Part shown: positions 1-4,781 of the stretch, one piece after another | How the letters are laid out: each line of letters opens with the position of its first letter | Numbering within the stretch: the stretch's first letter is position 1 | NCBI GenBank assembly: GCA_016781225.1 | Contig: JADDQT010000111.1 | Span: forward strand, 1-6,760 | DNA: 6,760 nt | From: Actinomycetota bacterium | GTDB lineage: Bacteria > Actinomycetota > Acidimicrobiia > Acidimicrobiales > GCA-2861595 | Reading direction: 5' to 3' | Made by a program: the position numbers and the translations under genes | Notes under the pieces: model-generated | The model's input: only the letters and a program-made list of their open reading frames with translations | The model's database searches: none | Told to the model about the DNA's origin: nothing

Positions 1-10
1 CGATCGGCCC

Positions 11-559
11 TCAGGCCGCCGCCGGCCGCGTGCCGCGCCGTTGGGTCCCTGGCCGGCGGGCCGAACGTACGTCGGCGTAGGGTTCGTAGGGAATCGCTGC
101 CGCTCGTTCCCGCAGCTGGCGGGGGACGACGGGCAGCAGCATCCCGAAGGGCTCCCCACCGAAGAGGTGGTGGATGCGGTGCGAAGCCTTCATCCACTCC
201 AGCAGGCGGTAGCGGTGCCTGACGGCCCAGAGCCGGCGATGGATGTAGATCTCGTGCACGAAGAGGTAGGCCACGCCGTAGAGGGTGATGCCCGTTCCCA
301 CCAGCACCAGAGGCCGCACAGCGGGCAGGAACGTCCCCGCGGTGAAGGAGAGGATGGCCACCGACGAGAACATCATGGGGTAGAGGTCGTTCATCTCGAA
401 GCCGCCGTCACGGTTGACGTGGTGGCTCTTGTGAAGGCCGAAGCCGAACCCGTGCATGACGAAGCGGTGGGTGAGATAGCTCACCGCCTCCATGGCCACG
501 AACGCCGCCAGGACGATCAGCGCTCCTCCTACGACGTCGGCCGAGATCACGACGCTCAT
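11..559 (-). CDS. crtZ: CrtZ-type carotene (beta-ring) hydroxylase
   Basis: A 182-residue member of the membrane fatty-acid-hydroxylase/CrtZ family, which hydroxylates carotenoid beta-ionone rings at C-3 with a di-iron centre held by histidines (beta-carotene to zeaxanthin). The His clusters are visible: HRFVMH (H31, H36), HKSHH (H43, H46, H47), HEIYIH (H102, H107) and SHRIHH (H127, H130, H131). Hydrophobic stretches at about 8-28, 64-80 and 84-101 fit a membrane enzyme. The ATG at 559 was chosen because the sequence before it in this frame is coding in another frame (crtYd), and because ATG overlaps the crtYd stop (ATGA, 556-559), implying translational coupling; there is no strong Shine-Dalgarno. 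The Arg/Ala-rich C-terminal tail (about 150-182) is poorly conserved-looking and may be disordered. It is the last gene of the crtYc-crtYd-crtZ set. The exact substrate is not decided by sequence: the related sterol-desaturase superfamily shares the His pattern, but the spacing and the cyclase neighbours favour CrtZ. Confidence 0.88.
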   Translation of the reverse strand: MSVVISADVVGGALIVLAAFVAMEAVSYLTHRFVMHGFGFGLHKSHHVNRDGGFEMNDLYPMMFSSVAILSFTAGTFLPAVRPLVLVGTGITLYGVAYLFVHEIYIHRRLWAVRHRYRLLEWMKASHRIHHLFGGEPFGMLLPVVPRQLRERAAAIPYEPYADVRSARRPGTQRRGTRPAAA

Positions 560-894
560 TCTACCGTCGTGTCCGAAGGCGCCGACTCCGACGCCGGCCT
601 GGCCCGCTCCCAGCACATGATGGCCAGGGTCACCATGGCGAAGGCGTAGACGAACTCCTCGGTCGGGATGTCGAGGGGGAAGCGCAGGCCGCTGAGCGCG
701 TCGGGGTTGTAGATGACGATGGGGTCCGACAGCTTGGTCATCCACCCGTCGATTGGGATCTGGAAGGCGAACACGACGGCCATGGCCACCCAGTAGGAGC
801 GCAGGGCGAAGATGCCGGTGCGCATCCAGGCCAGCTCCAGGACCACCACGATCACGGCGGCGGCTATGGACATGCCCGGGTAGGCCGGGATCAC
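556..894 (-). CDS. crtYd: Lycopene cyclase subunit, CrtYd-type
   Basis: A 112-residue integral membrane protein of the heterodimeric bacterial lycopene cyclase family (CrtYc/CrtYd of brevibacteria and mycobacteria; CrtYe/CrtYf make epsilon rings in corynebacteria). Visible features are hydrophobic segments near residues 9-24, 32-47 and 80-95, an IDGWMTK motif (48-54), and a conserved-looking block from IVIYNP (59-64) to the FPLDIPTEEF stretch (72-81), which carries the paired Glu residues (79-80) typical of this family. The GTG at 894 was chosen because it overlaps the crtYc stop (GTGA, 891-894) and has a GGAGAG ribosome-binding site five bases upstream; a longer upstream extension would lie wholly inside crtYc in a wrong frame. 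It should act with the crtYc product at the membrane to cyclise lycopene ends. Ring type (beta or epsilon) cannot be read from the sequence; the downstream crtZ makes beta more likely. Assignment as the d rather than the c subunit rests on gene order and motifs. Confidence 0.85.
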   Translation of the reverse strand: MIPAYPGMSIAAAVIVVVLELAWMRTGIFALRSYWVAMAVVFAFQIPIDGWMTKLSDPIVIYNPDALSGLRFPLDIPTEEFVYAFAMVTLAIMCWERARPASESAPSDTTVE

Positions 895-1208
895 CGCTTC
901 TCTCCGAGGACGTTGCGCACCGCCCCGAAGGTGAGCAGGCCGCAGATCGGGATGGCCACGAAGAACAGGACCTCCTCGACGGGCAGGTCGAACGGCAGCT
1001 TGACGCCGGTGGTGAGGCGTCGGCTGAAGGTCCAGTGGCCGCGGGCGATGGACCAGGCGTCCCACGTGCCGAAGATCAGCACCACGGGCACCACCGCCGC
1101 CAGCAGGCGCCGCGGCTGGCGCCACACGCGGGCCCCGAAGAGGAACTCGAGGGGCAGCGTGAGGACCAGGCAGCCCACGAGAAGGATGGCGTACTGGTAG
1201 CGATCCAT
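891..1208 (-). CDS. crtYc: Lycopene cyclase subunit, CrtYc-type
   Basis: A 105-residue membrane protein, the usual size for the first subunit of the actinobacterial heterodimeric lycopene cyclase. Hydrophobic segments are near residues 6-24, 35-47 and 79-97. The FGTWDAW block (46-52) followed by GHWTF (57-61), and the LPVEEVLFF block (75-83) with paired Glu residues, match the cyclase domain pattern and parallel the TEEF block in crtYd, as expected for two halves of an ancestral duplicated domain. The ATG at 1208 was preferred to an in-frame start at 1265, since the latter would overlap the divergent dxs start and adds non-conserved residues. The only ribosome-site candidate is a GGGG run close to the start, but a possible -10 (CATACT, 1216-1221) seven bases upstream would make the transcript leaderless. 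It is the first gene of the carotenoid operon and overlaps crtYd by four bases. Confidence 0.85.
   Translation of the reverse strand: MDRYQYAILLVGCLVLTLPLEFLFGARVWRQPRRLLAAVVPVVLIFGTWDAWSIARGHWTFSRRLTTGVKLPFDLPVEEVLFFVAIPICGLLTFGAVRNVLGEKR
900..905 (-). promoter_or_regulatory. Ribosome-binding site of crtYd
   Basis: On the minus strand this reads GGAGAG, five bases before the GTG start at 894. It lies inside the 3' end of crtYc. It supports the GTG start over any upstream start and, with the GTGA overlap, suggests reinitiation plus direct ribosome binding. Confidence 0.6.
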
Positions 1209-1258
1209 GGCCCCGAGTATGAACGCTCGCTTACCTTCGGCGGTAGCAGGCGGGTACG
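1209..1258. promoter_or_regulatory. Shared divergent promoter region, crtYc / dxs
   Basis: Only 50 bases separate the crtYc ATG from the dxs GTG, so both promoters must lie here or within the two coding ends. On the minus strand CATACT (1216-1221) sits seven bases before the crtYc ATG, a leaderless arrangement. On the plus strand TATGAA (1218-1223) overlaps it and could be a -10 for dxs. Neither has a good -35 match. The region itself is certain; the individual boxes are weak calls. Confidence 0.4.
1245..1254 (+). promoter_or_regulatory. Probable ribosome-binding site of dxs
   Basis: The purine-rich AGCAGGCGGG lies 4-8 bases before the GTG at 1259. No comparable site stands at the right distance from the alternative ATG at 1271, so this decides for the GTG start. 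Confidence 0.45.
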
Positions 1259-3151
1259 GTGTCACACGGGATGATCCTCGACACGGTCAACACCCCGGCG
1301 GACCTACGAGCCCTGGGGCCTGACCAGCTCACCGCCCTGGCCGCGGAGATCCGCGAGTTCGTGGTCCAGGCCGTTTCCGTCACCGGCGGTCACCTGGGCC
1401 CCAACCTGGGGGCGGTGGAGCTGACTCTTGCCATCCACCGGGTGTTCGAGTCACCGAAGGACGCCATCCTCTGGGACACGGGCCATCAGGCATACGTCCA
1501 CAAGCTCGTCACCGGCCGCCGGGAGGCCTTCGCCGGACTGCGCCAGAGCGGGGGCCTTTCCGGGTACCCCTCGCGCACCGAGTCCGAGCACGACTGGGTC
1601 GAGAACAGCCACGCCTCCACCATCTTGAGCTATGCCCACGGGCTGGCCACCGCGGTGAGCCGGAGCGGCTCGGGCCGCAAGGTGGTGGCCGTCATCGGCG
1701 ATGGAGCCATGACGGGTGGGATGGCCTTCGAGGGCCTCAACAATCTGGGTCACAGCGGGAGCCGCGTGGTCATCGTGCTCAACGACAACGGCCGCTCCTA
1801 CGCCCCCACCGCTTCCCGCCTGAGCGAGACGCTGAGCCGCCTTCGCCTGAACCCGGGCTGGGTCCACCTGAGAGATCGGGTGGAGCACATCCTGCGGGAC
1901 CTACCGGCGGTGGGGGAGCTGGCCTACACCAGCCTCAAGGGGGCCAAGGCCGCGGTGCGCGAGGTGCTCGAGCCCACTGCCTTCTTCGAGGCGCTGGGCG
2001 TGCGATACACGGGTCCCTTCGACGGCCACGACGTGGCTGGCATGGAGGACGCCCTTCGCAACGCCGCCGAGTACGACGGGCCCATCGTGGTTCACGTCCT
2101 CACCCAGAAGGGCAGGGGCTACCCGCCGGCGGAGGACGACGACGAGAAGTGCCTGCACGACGCCCCCGTCTTCGACCCCCTCACCGGTCCCCCCAAGTGG
2201 GCACCCGCCGGCTACACCGAGGCCTTCGCCCAGGTCATGGCCGAGGTGGGCGAGCGACACCCCCAAGTCCACGCCATCACCGCCGCCATGCCCGGTCCCA
2301 CTGGGCTCATTCCCTTCTCCGAGCGCTTCCCCGATCGCTTCCACGACGTCGGCATCGCCGAGCAGCACGCCGTCACCGCTGCCGCAGGGATGGCCATGGG
2401 CGGGCTGCGTCCGGTGGTGGCGGTCTACTCGACGTTCTTCACCCGAGCCTTCGACCAGGCCAACCTCGACGTGGGACTGCACGGGCTCCCGGTGGTGTTC
2501 GCGCTCGACCGTGCCGGCATCACCGGCGACGACGGCGCCTCTCACCACGGCGTGCTCGACATGGCCCTGTGCCTGGAGATCCCGGGCATGACCGTGTTCG
2601 CCCCTTCATCGGCCCAGGAGCTGGCGGCGATGATGTGCCACGCCCTGACCCTCGAAGGACCGGCCGTGGTCCGCTACCCGAAGGGAGCGGCCCGGCAGGT
2701 GCCCGAGGACGAGTTGGGCTCGGGCCTGGAGGCTCGCCGGTTGCGCGCCGGCGAAGGCGACGTGTGCATCCTCGCAGTGGGCAAGATGGTGGAGGCGGCC
2801 GAGAAGGCGGCGGCGGCGCTGGCCGAGCGGGACGTGTCGGCCACCGTGTGGGACGTGCGGGTGGTCAAGCCCCTCGATCCCGCCATGCTCTCCGACGCGG
2901 CCCGCCACCGACTGGTGGTCACCGTCGAGGATGGCATCCGATTCGGAGGCGCCGGCAGCTTCGTGGCCGACGCCATGGCCCAGCTCGAGGCGGAGCGTCC
3001 CGTGCCGCCCGTCGTGGTCCTGGGAACGCCCGTCGCGTACATCTCCCAAGGCAAGCCCGACCGCATTCACGCCGACCTCGGCCTCGACGGGCCGGGCATC
3101 GCTGCCTCCGTGGCCAAGGCCTGGCAGTCGCTCGGTGTCGAGCCGGCTTAG
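1259..3151 (+). CDS. dxs: 1-deoxy-D-xylulose-5-phosphate synthase
   Basis: The 630-residue protein has full family length (about 620-640). DXS condenses pyruvate with D-glyceraldehyde 3-phosphate, using thiamine diphosphate and Mg2+, to make DXP, the committed step of the MEP pathway to IPP and DMAPP. Visible features are GGHLGPNLG (43-51, active-site H45), the ThDP/Mg motif GDGAMTGG (147-154) through LNDN (174-177), CLH with H300, the pyrimidine-domain FHDVGIAEQH with catalytic E368, and DRAG (R418), the DDGASHHG block (424-431) and VRYPKG (R472), at the positions of the E. coli phosphate-binding residues. The C-terminal transketolase domain covers about 490-630. LNDNGRSYAP is the actinobacterial form of the loop. 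The start is GTG at 1259 on ribosome-site grounds; ATG at 1271 (MILDTV) would give 626 residues and also resembles family N-termini. It is divergent from the crt genes and supplies their precursor. All active-site residues are present, so the enzyme should be active. Confidence 0.97.
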   Translation: MSHGMILDTVNTPADLRALGPDQLTALAAEIREFVVQAVSVTGGHLGPNLGAVELTLAIHRVFESPKDAILWDTGHQAYVHKLVTGRREAFAGLRQSGGLSGYPSRTESEHDWVENSHASTILSYAHGLATAVSRSGSGRKVVAVIGDGAMTGGMAFEGLNNLGHSGSRVVIVLNDNGRSYAPTASRLSETLSRLRLNPGWVHLRDRVEHILRDLPAVGELAYTSLKGAKAAVREVLEPTAFFEALGVRYTGPFDGHDVAGMEDALRNAAEYDGPIVVHVLTQKGRGYPPAEDDDEKCLHDAPVFDPLTGPPKWAPAGYTEAFAQVMAEVGERHPQVHAITAAMPGPTGLIPFSERFPDRFHDVGIAEQHAVTAAAGMAMGGLRPVVAVYSTFFTRAFDQANLDVGLHGLPVVFALDRAGITGDDGASHHGVLDMALCLEIPGMTVFAPSSAQELAAMMCHALTLEGPAVVRYPKGAARQVPEDELGSGLEARRLRAGEGDVCILAVGKMVEAAEKAAAALAERDVSATVWDVRVVKPLDPAMLSDAARHRLVVTVEDGIRFGGAGSFVADAMAQLEAERPVPPVVVLGTPVAYISQGKPDRIHADLGLDGPGIAASVAKAWQSLGVEPA

Positions 3152-3182
3152 CTCTAACGCGACCACGCACTATCTGGTCAGG

Positions 3183-3213
3183 ACGTAGACCCCCGGCTAC
3201 GGGGACTACGTTT
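3183..3213 (+). terminator. Hairpin after dxs: terminator or operator
   Basis: ACGTAG (3183-3188) pairs with CTACGT (3206-3211), then after one A/A mismatch CCCC (3190-3193) pairs with GGGG (3201-3204), leaving a seven-base loop. It starts 32 bases after the dxs stop, which suits a transcription terminator, but only three T follow. It also covers a possible -10 (TACGTT, 3207-3212) for the next small gene, so it could instead be an operator. The hairpin itself is clear; its role is not. Confidence 0.45.
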
Positions 3214-3247
3214 GGGAACGTGCCCACGCAGCGGTGCAGCATGGTCC

Positions 3248-3253
3248 GGGGAG
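3248..3253 (+). promoter_or_regulatory. Ribosome-binding site of the small Cys-rich ORF
   Basis: GGGGAG stands five bases before the ATG at 3259. It favours this start over the in-frame ATG at 3241, which has no such site. An in-frame GTG at 3220 remains possible as a leaderless start. Confidence 0.4.
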
Positions 3254-3258
3254 AGTCG

Positions 3259-3405
3259 ATGCGCTGCCCCGGGGTGTTCGCTTACCCCCTGGCCGGTAGA
3301 GCCAACGGCTCGGTCAACTCGTGCCCCCTCTGCAACGCCCCCCACCGGTGGGACGCGGGGATGGAGGAGTGGGTGGTGGACCTGGACTTCGCCGCCGGGG
3401 AGTGA
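3259..3405 (+). CDS. Small Cys-containing hypothetical protein
   Basis: A 48-residue reading frame between dxs and the MerR gene, with G/C-rich third positions consistent with coding. It carries C3 and a CPLC knuckle (C22, C25) followed by H29 in CNAPHRW, so a small zinc-ribbon-like site (C3, C22, C25, H29) is possible. The C-terminus is acidic. I do not recognise the family. The start at 3259 rests on GGGGAG five bases upstream. Longer in-frame alternatives are ATG 3241 (54 residues) and GTG 3220 (61 residues); the last adds a fourth Cys and lies seven bases after a TACGTT that could be a leaderless -10. It ends 24 bases before the converging MerR gene. It may be co-transcribed with dxs if the intervening hairpin is not a terminator. 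It could be a spurious ORF; the CxxC pattern and codon bias argue for a gene. Confidence 0.5.
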   Translation: MRCPGVFAYPLAGRANGSVNSCPLCNAPHRWDAGMEEWVVDLDFAAGE

Positions 3406-3429
3406 GAGGCGCTTGGCGGTCGGACGAGC

Positions 3430-3873
3430 TCAGGCCGGTGCGTCTCTTCTCCGCTTGATCGTGAGGGGCCCGCAGGTGCAGAGCGTCTCCTCGCAGCGGT
3501 GCTGGCCTTCGGTGTCGGAGAGGCGGTCACGCACTCCCCGGAGGACGTCTCCGAGCGAGCGGAGCTCGGCGATGCGCTGCTCGGTCTCCGCCAGCTTCCC
3601 CTCGACCAGCGCCGCCAGGGCCGGGTGGTTCTCCCCGCAGCAGCCTTCGGCCACGTGCAGGAACTCCTTGGCCTCGGCCAGCGACAGGCCGAGGACCTTG
3701 GCCCGGTTCACGAGCTCGATCCGCCGCAGGGACTCGTCGCCGTAGAGGCGGTAGCCGGCGTCACTGCGCTCCTCGGGCTCGACCAGTCCCATGGTCTCGT
3801 AGAGGCGCAGCGCCTTGCGGGACAGTCCCGTGCGGCGGGTGACGTCGGCCACGGTCAGCAGTCCATCTTGCAC
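3430..3873 (-). CDS. MerR-family transcriptional regulator, metal- or thiol-sensing type
   Basis: A 147-residue MerR-family regulator. The winged helix-turn-helix occupies about residues 5-70: LTVADVTRRTGLSRKALRLYE, then MGLVEPEER, GYRLYG and the LGLSLAEAKEFL helix. A dimerisation coiled coil follows (about 85-118, including KLAETEQRIAELRSL), then a Cys-containing C-terminal tail. Such proteins bind a dyad within a long promoter spacer as dimers and twist the DNA to activate. Potential ligands are C78, C79 and H83 before the coiled coil, and H125, C127, C132 and C134 after it. In ZntR/MerR-like proteins a Cys stands at the position where H83 aligns by eye, so the set is shifted and the metal cannot be named; a redox signal is also possible. 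The GTG at 3873 was chosen because the in-frame TTG at 3912 would overlap the -35 box and because the -10 ends seven bases before the GTG, implying a leaderless mRNA. It is divergent from the yceI-like gene. It is too short for a B12-binding CarH/LitR type. Confidence 0.88.
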   Translation of the reverse strand: MQDGLLTVADVTRRTGLSRKALRLYETMGLVEPEERSDAGYRLYGDESLRRIELVNRAKVLGLSLAEAKEFLHVAEGCCGENHPALAALVEGKLAETEQRIAELRSLGDVLRGVRDRLSDTEGQHRCEETLCTCGPLTIKRRRDAPA

Positions 3874-3880
3874 GGACCCA

Positions 3881-3912
3881 AGGATAGAACCCGGCCCCAA
3901 GGGCCGTATCAA
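3881..3912 (-). promoter_or_regulatory. merR-type promoter with 20-bp spacer, leaderless
   Basis: On the minus strand TTGATA (3912-3907) and TATCCT (3886-3881) are separated by 20 bases, the lengthened spacer typical of MerR-controlled promoters (19-20 bp instead of 17). The -10 ends seven bases before the GTG of the regulator gene, so transcription should start at or next to the start codon. Five of six -35 bases and four of six -10 bases match sigma-70-type consensus. It most likely drives the regulator gene itself, i.e. autoregulation. Confidence 0.62.
3892..3906. promoter_or_regulatory. Dyad operator inside the merR promoter spacer
   Basis: CGGCCC - 3 bases - GGGCCG is a perfect inverted repeat lying wholly within the 20-bp spacer of the promoter above. 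Position and geometry are as expected for a MerR-family dimer operator. G+C-rich arms can arise by chance here, but the coincidence with the spacer is strong. Confidence 0.6.
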
Positions 3913-3921
3913 GGAGCCTCT

Positions 3922-4016
3922 GTCAGCGGTCCTTCCGACCGGTGGTCAGCGGCCGCTCACGCCGTCGGCAGCGTCGTCCCATGCTCAGATACTTCACAGC
4001 AACGGTTCAGCACCGT
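3922..4016. repeat. Short repeats in the merR-yceI intergenic region
   Basis: The 172-base gap between the divergent regulator and YceI-like genes holds the promoter and dyad described separately, plus small repeats. GTCAGCGG occurs directly repeated at 3922-3929 and 3945-3952 (23-base offset), AGCGGCCGCT is palindromic at 3948-3957, and ACGGT-5-ACCGT is an inverted repeat at 4002-4016, about 30 bases before the YceI-like start. Any could be regulator sites for the YceI-like gene; none is long enough to exclude chance. Confidence 0.3.
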
Positions 4017-4045
4017 CCCAGGCGAGCGATCTAGAAGTGGCCGGC

Positions 4046-4771
4046 ATGGGACGCCTCGCAGTCTCCCGCCGGAGGCCCGTCCTGGTGGCCGCCGTCCTGG
4101 TCCCGATCGCCCTTCTCGCCGCCGCCTACTTCCTCTTCTTCACCCCGTCCTCGCCCGACCGGCTCGGCGTGTCGTCGACCGCCGGCGACAGCGGGGCCTC
4201 GAGCTCACCGGTTCCGCTGAGCGGCGAGGTGGACGGCACGTGTAAGCCGAGCCCGGAATCCGTCGTCGGGTACCGGGTGCGGGAGAGGCTGGCCCGCCTC
4301 CAGGCGAGCAGCGACGCCGTGGGCCGGACCAGCGCCGTCACCGGCTCGGTCGCCGTGAAGCGGCAGGGCGAGAAGATCGTTGCCTCCGACGCCAGCTTCA
4401 CCGCCGACCTCACCCAGCTCAAGAGCGACGAATCGCGGCGCGACAACCGCATGCGCACCATGGGCCTCGAGACCGACCGGTTCCCGTCGGCCACCTTCGC
4501 CCCTGCCGCGCCCATCGAGCTGCCGTCAACGGCCCTCTCCGGATCGGTCACCAGGATCCAGGCGCCGGGCGATCTCACCATCCACGGCGTCACCAAGCCG
4601 GTGACGATGCCTATGGAACTGAAGGCGAGCGGCAGTCAGGTCGAGGTGGTCGGATCCCTTACCTTTCCCTTCTCCGACTTCGGGATGAGCGCTCCCAACG
4701 TGGCGAGCATCGTGACGGTGGAGTCCAACCCCACGCTCGAGCTCAAGCTGGTGCTCGTACGCGCCGCCTGA
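4046..4771 (+). CDS. YceI-family protein, membrane-anchored or secreted
   Basis: The 241-residue protein has an N-terminal signal or signal-anchor: basic RLAVSRRR then a hydrophobic run at about 11-32. A Ser/Gly/Pro-rich linker (about 34-62) leads to a YceI domain (about 66-240). YceI proteins are lipocalin-like beta barrels; a Thermus homologue binds a polyisoprenoid, and others are periplasmic. Family features visible are SVVGYRVRE (72-80), FTADLTQL (118-125) followed by SDESRRDNRMR (127-137), RFPSATF (145-151), DLTIHGVTKPV (176-186) and the late FPFSDFGMS (207-215). There is no lipobox Cys at the cleavage region, so anchoring by the helix or release by signal peptidase I is expected, with the barrel outside the membrane. 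The start is ATG 4046 (AGAAG eight bases upstream); an in-frame GTG at 4037 is possible. Proximity to isoprenoid genes suggests, but does not show, a lipid or isoprenoid cargo. The metal-type MerR gene is divergent. It converges on the MBL gene with a 10-base gap. Confidence 0.88.
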   Translation: MGRLAVSRRRPVLVAAVLVPIALLAAAYFLFFTPSSPDRLGVSSTAGDSGASSSPVPLSGEVDGTCKPSPESVVGYRVRERLARLQASSDAVGRTSAVTGSVAVKRQGEKIVASDASFTADLTQLKSDESRRDNRMRTMGLETDRFPSATFAPAAPIELPSTALSGSVTRIQAPGDLTIHGVTKPVTMPMELKASGSQVEVVGSLTFPFSDFGMSAPNVASIVTVESNPTLELKLVLVRAA

Positions 4772-4781
4772 CTACCCCGCT

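Noticed and set aside
41..649. Long plus-strand open frame opposite crtZ
   Set aside because: It is the antisense shadow of crtZ/crtYd; its translation has no recognisable domain, and the minus-strand frame has clear His motifs.
11..1208. A novel membrane complex of three small proteins
   Set aside because: The motifs identify known CrtYc, CrtYd and CrtZ families, so the cluster is an ordinary carotenoid operon.
1901..2548. Long minus-strand frame within dxs
   Set aside because: High-GC DNA gives long antisense frames; dxs on the plus strand has all family motifs across this stretch.
3430..3873. CarH/LitR-type light- and B12-dependent regulator of the carotenoid genes
   Set aside because: The protein is only 147 residues and has no B12-binding domain; its Cys/His content fits the metal or thiol-sensing MerR type.
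3874..3912. Extended N-terminus of the MerR protein from TTG 3912
   Set aside because: The extension would be encoded by the promoter and dyad, and the residues before the DNA-binding domain look non-conserved.
3948..3957. AGCGGCCGCT palindrome as a dedicated operator
   Set aside because: A ten-base GC-only-core palindrome is easily expected by chance in this composition and is not placed at a recognisable promoter element.
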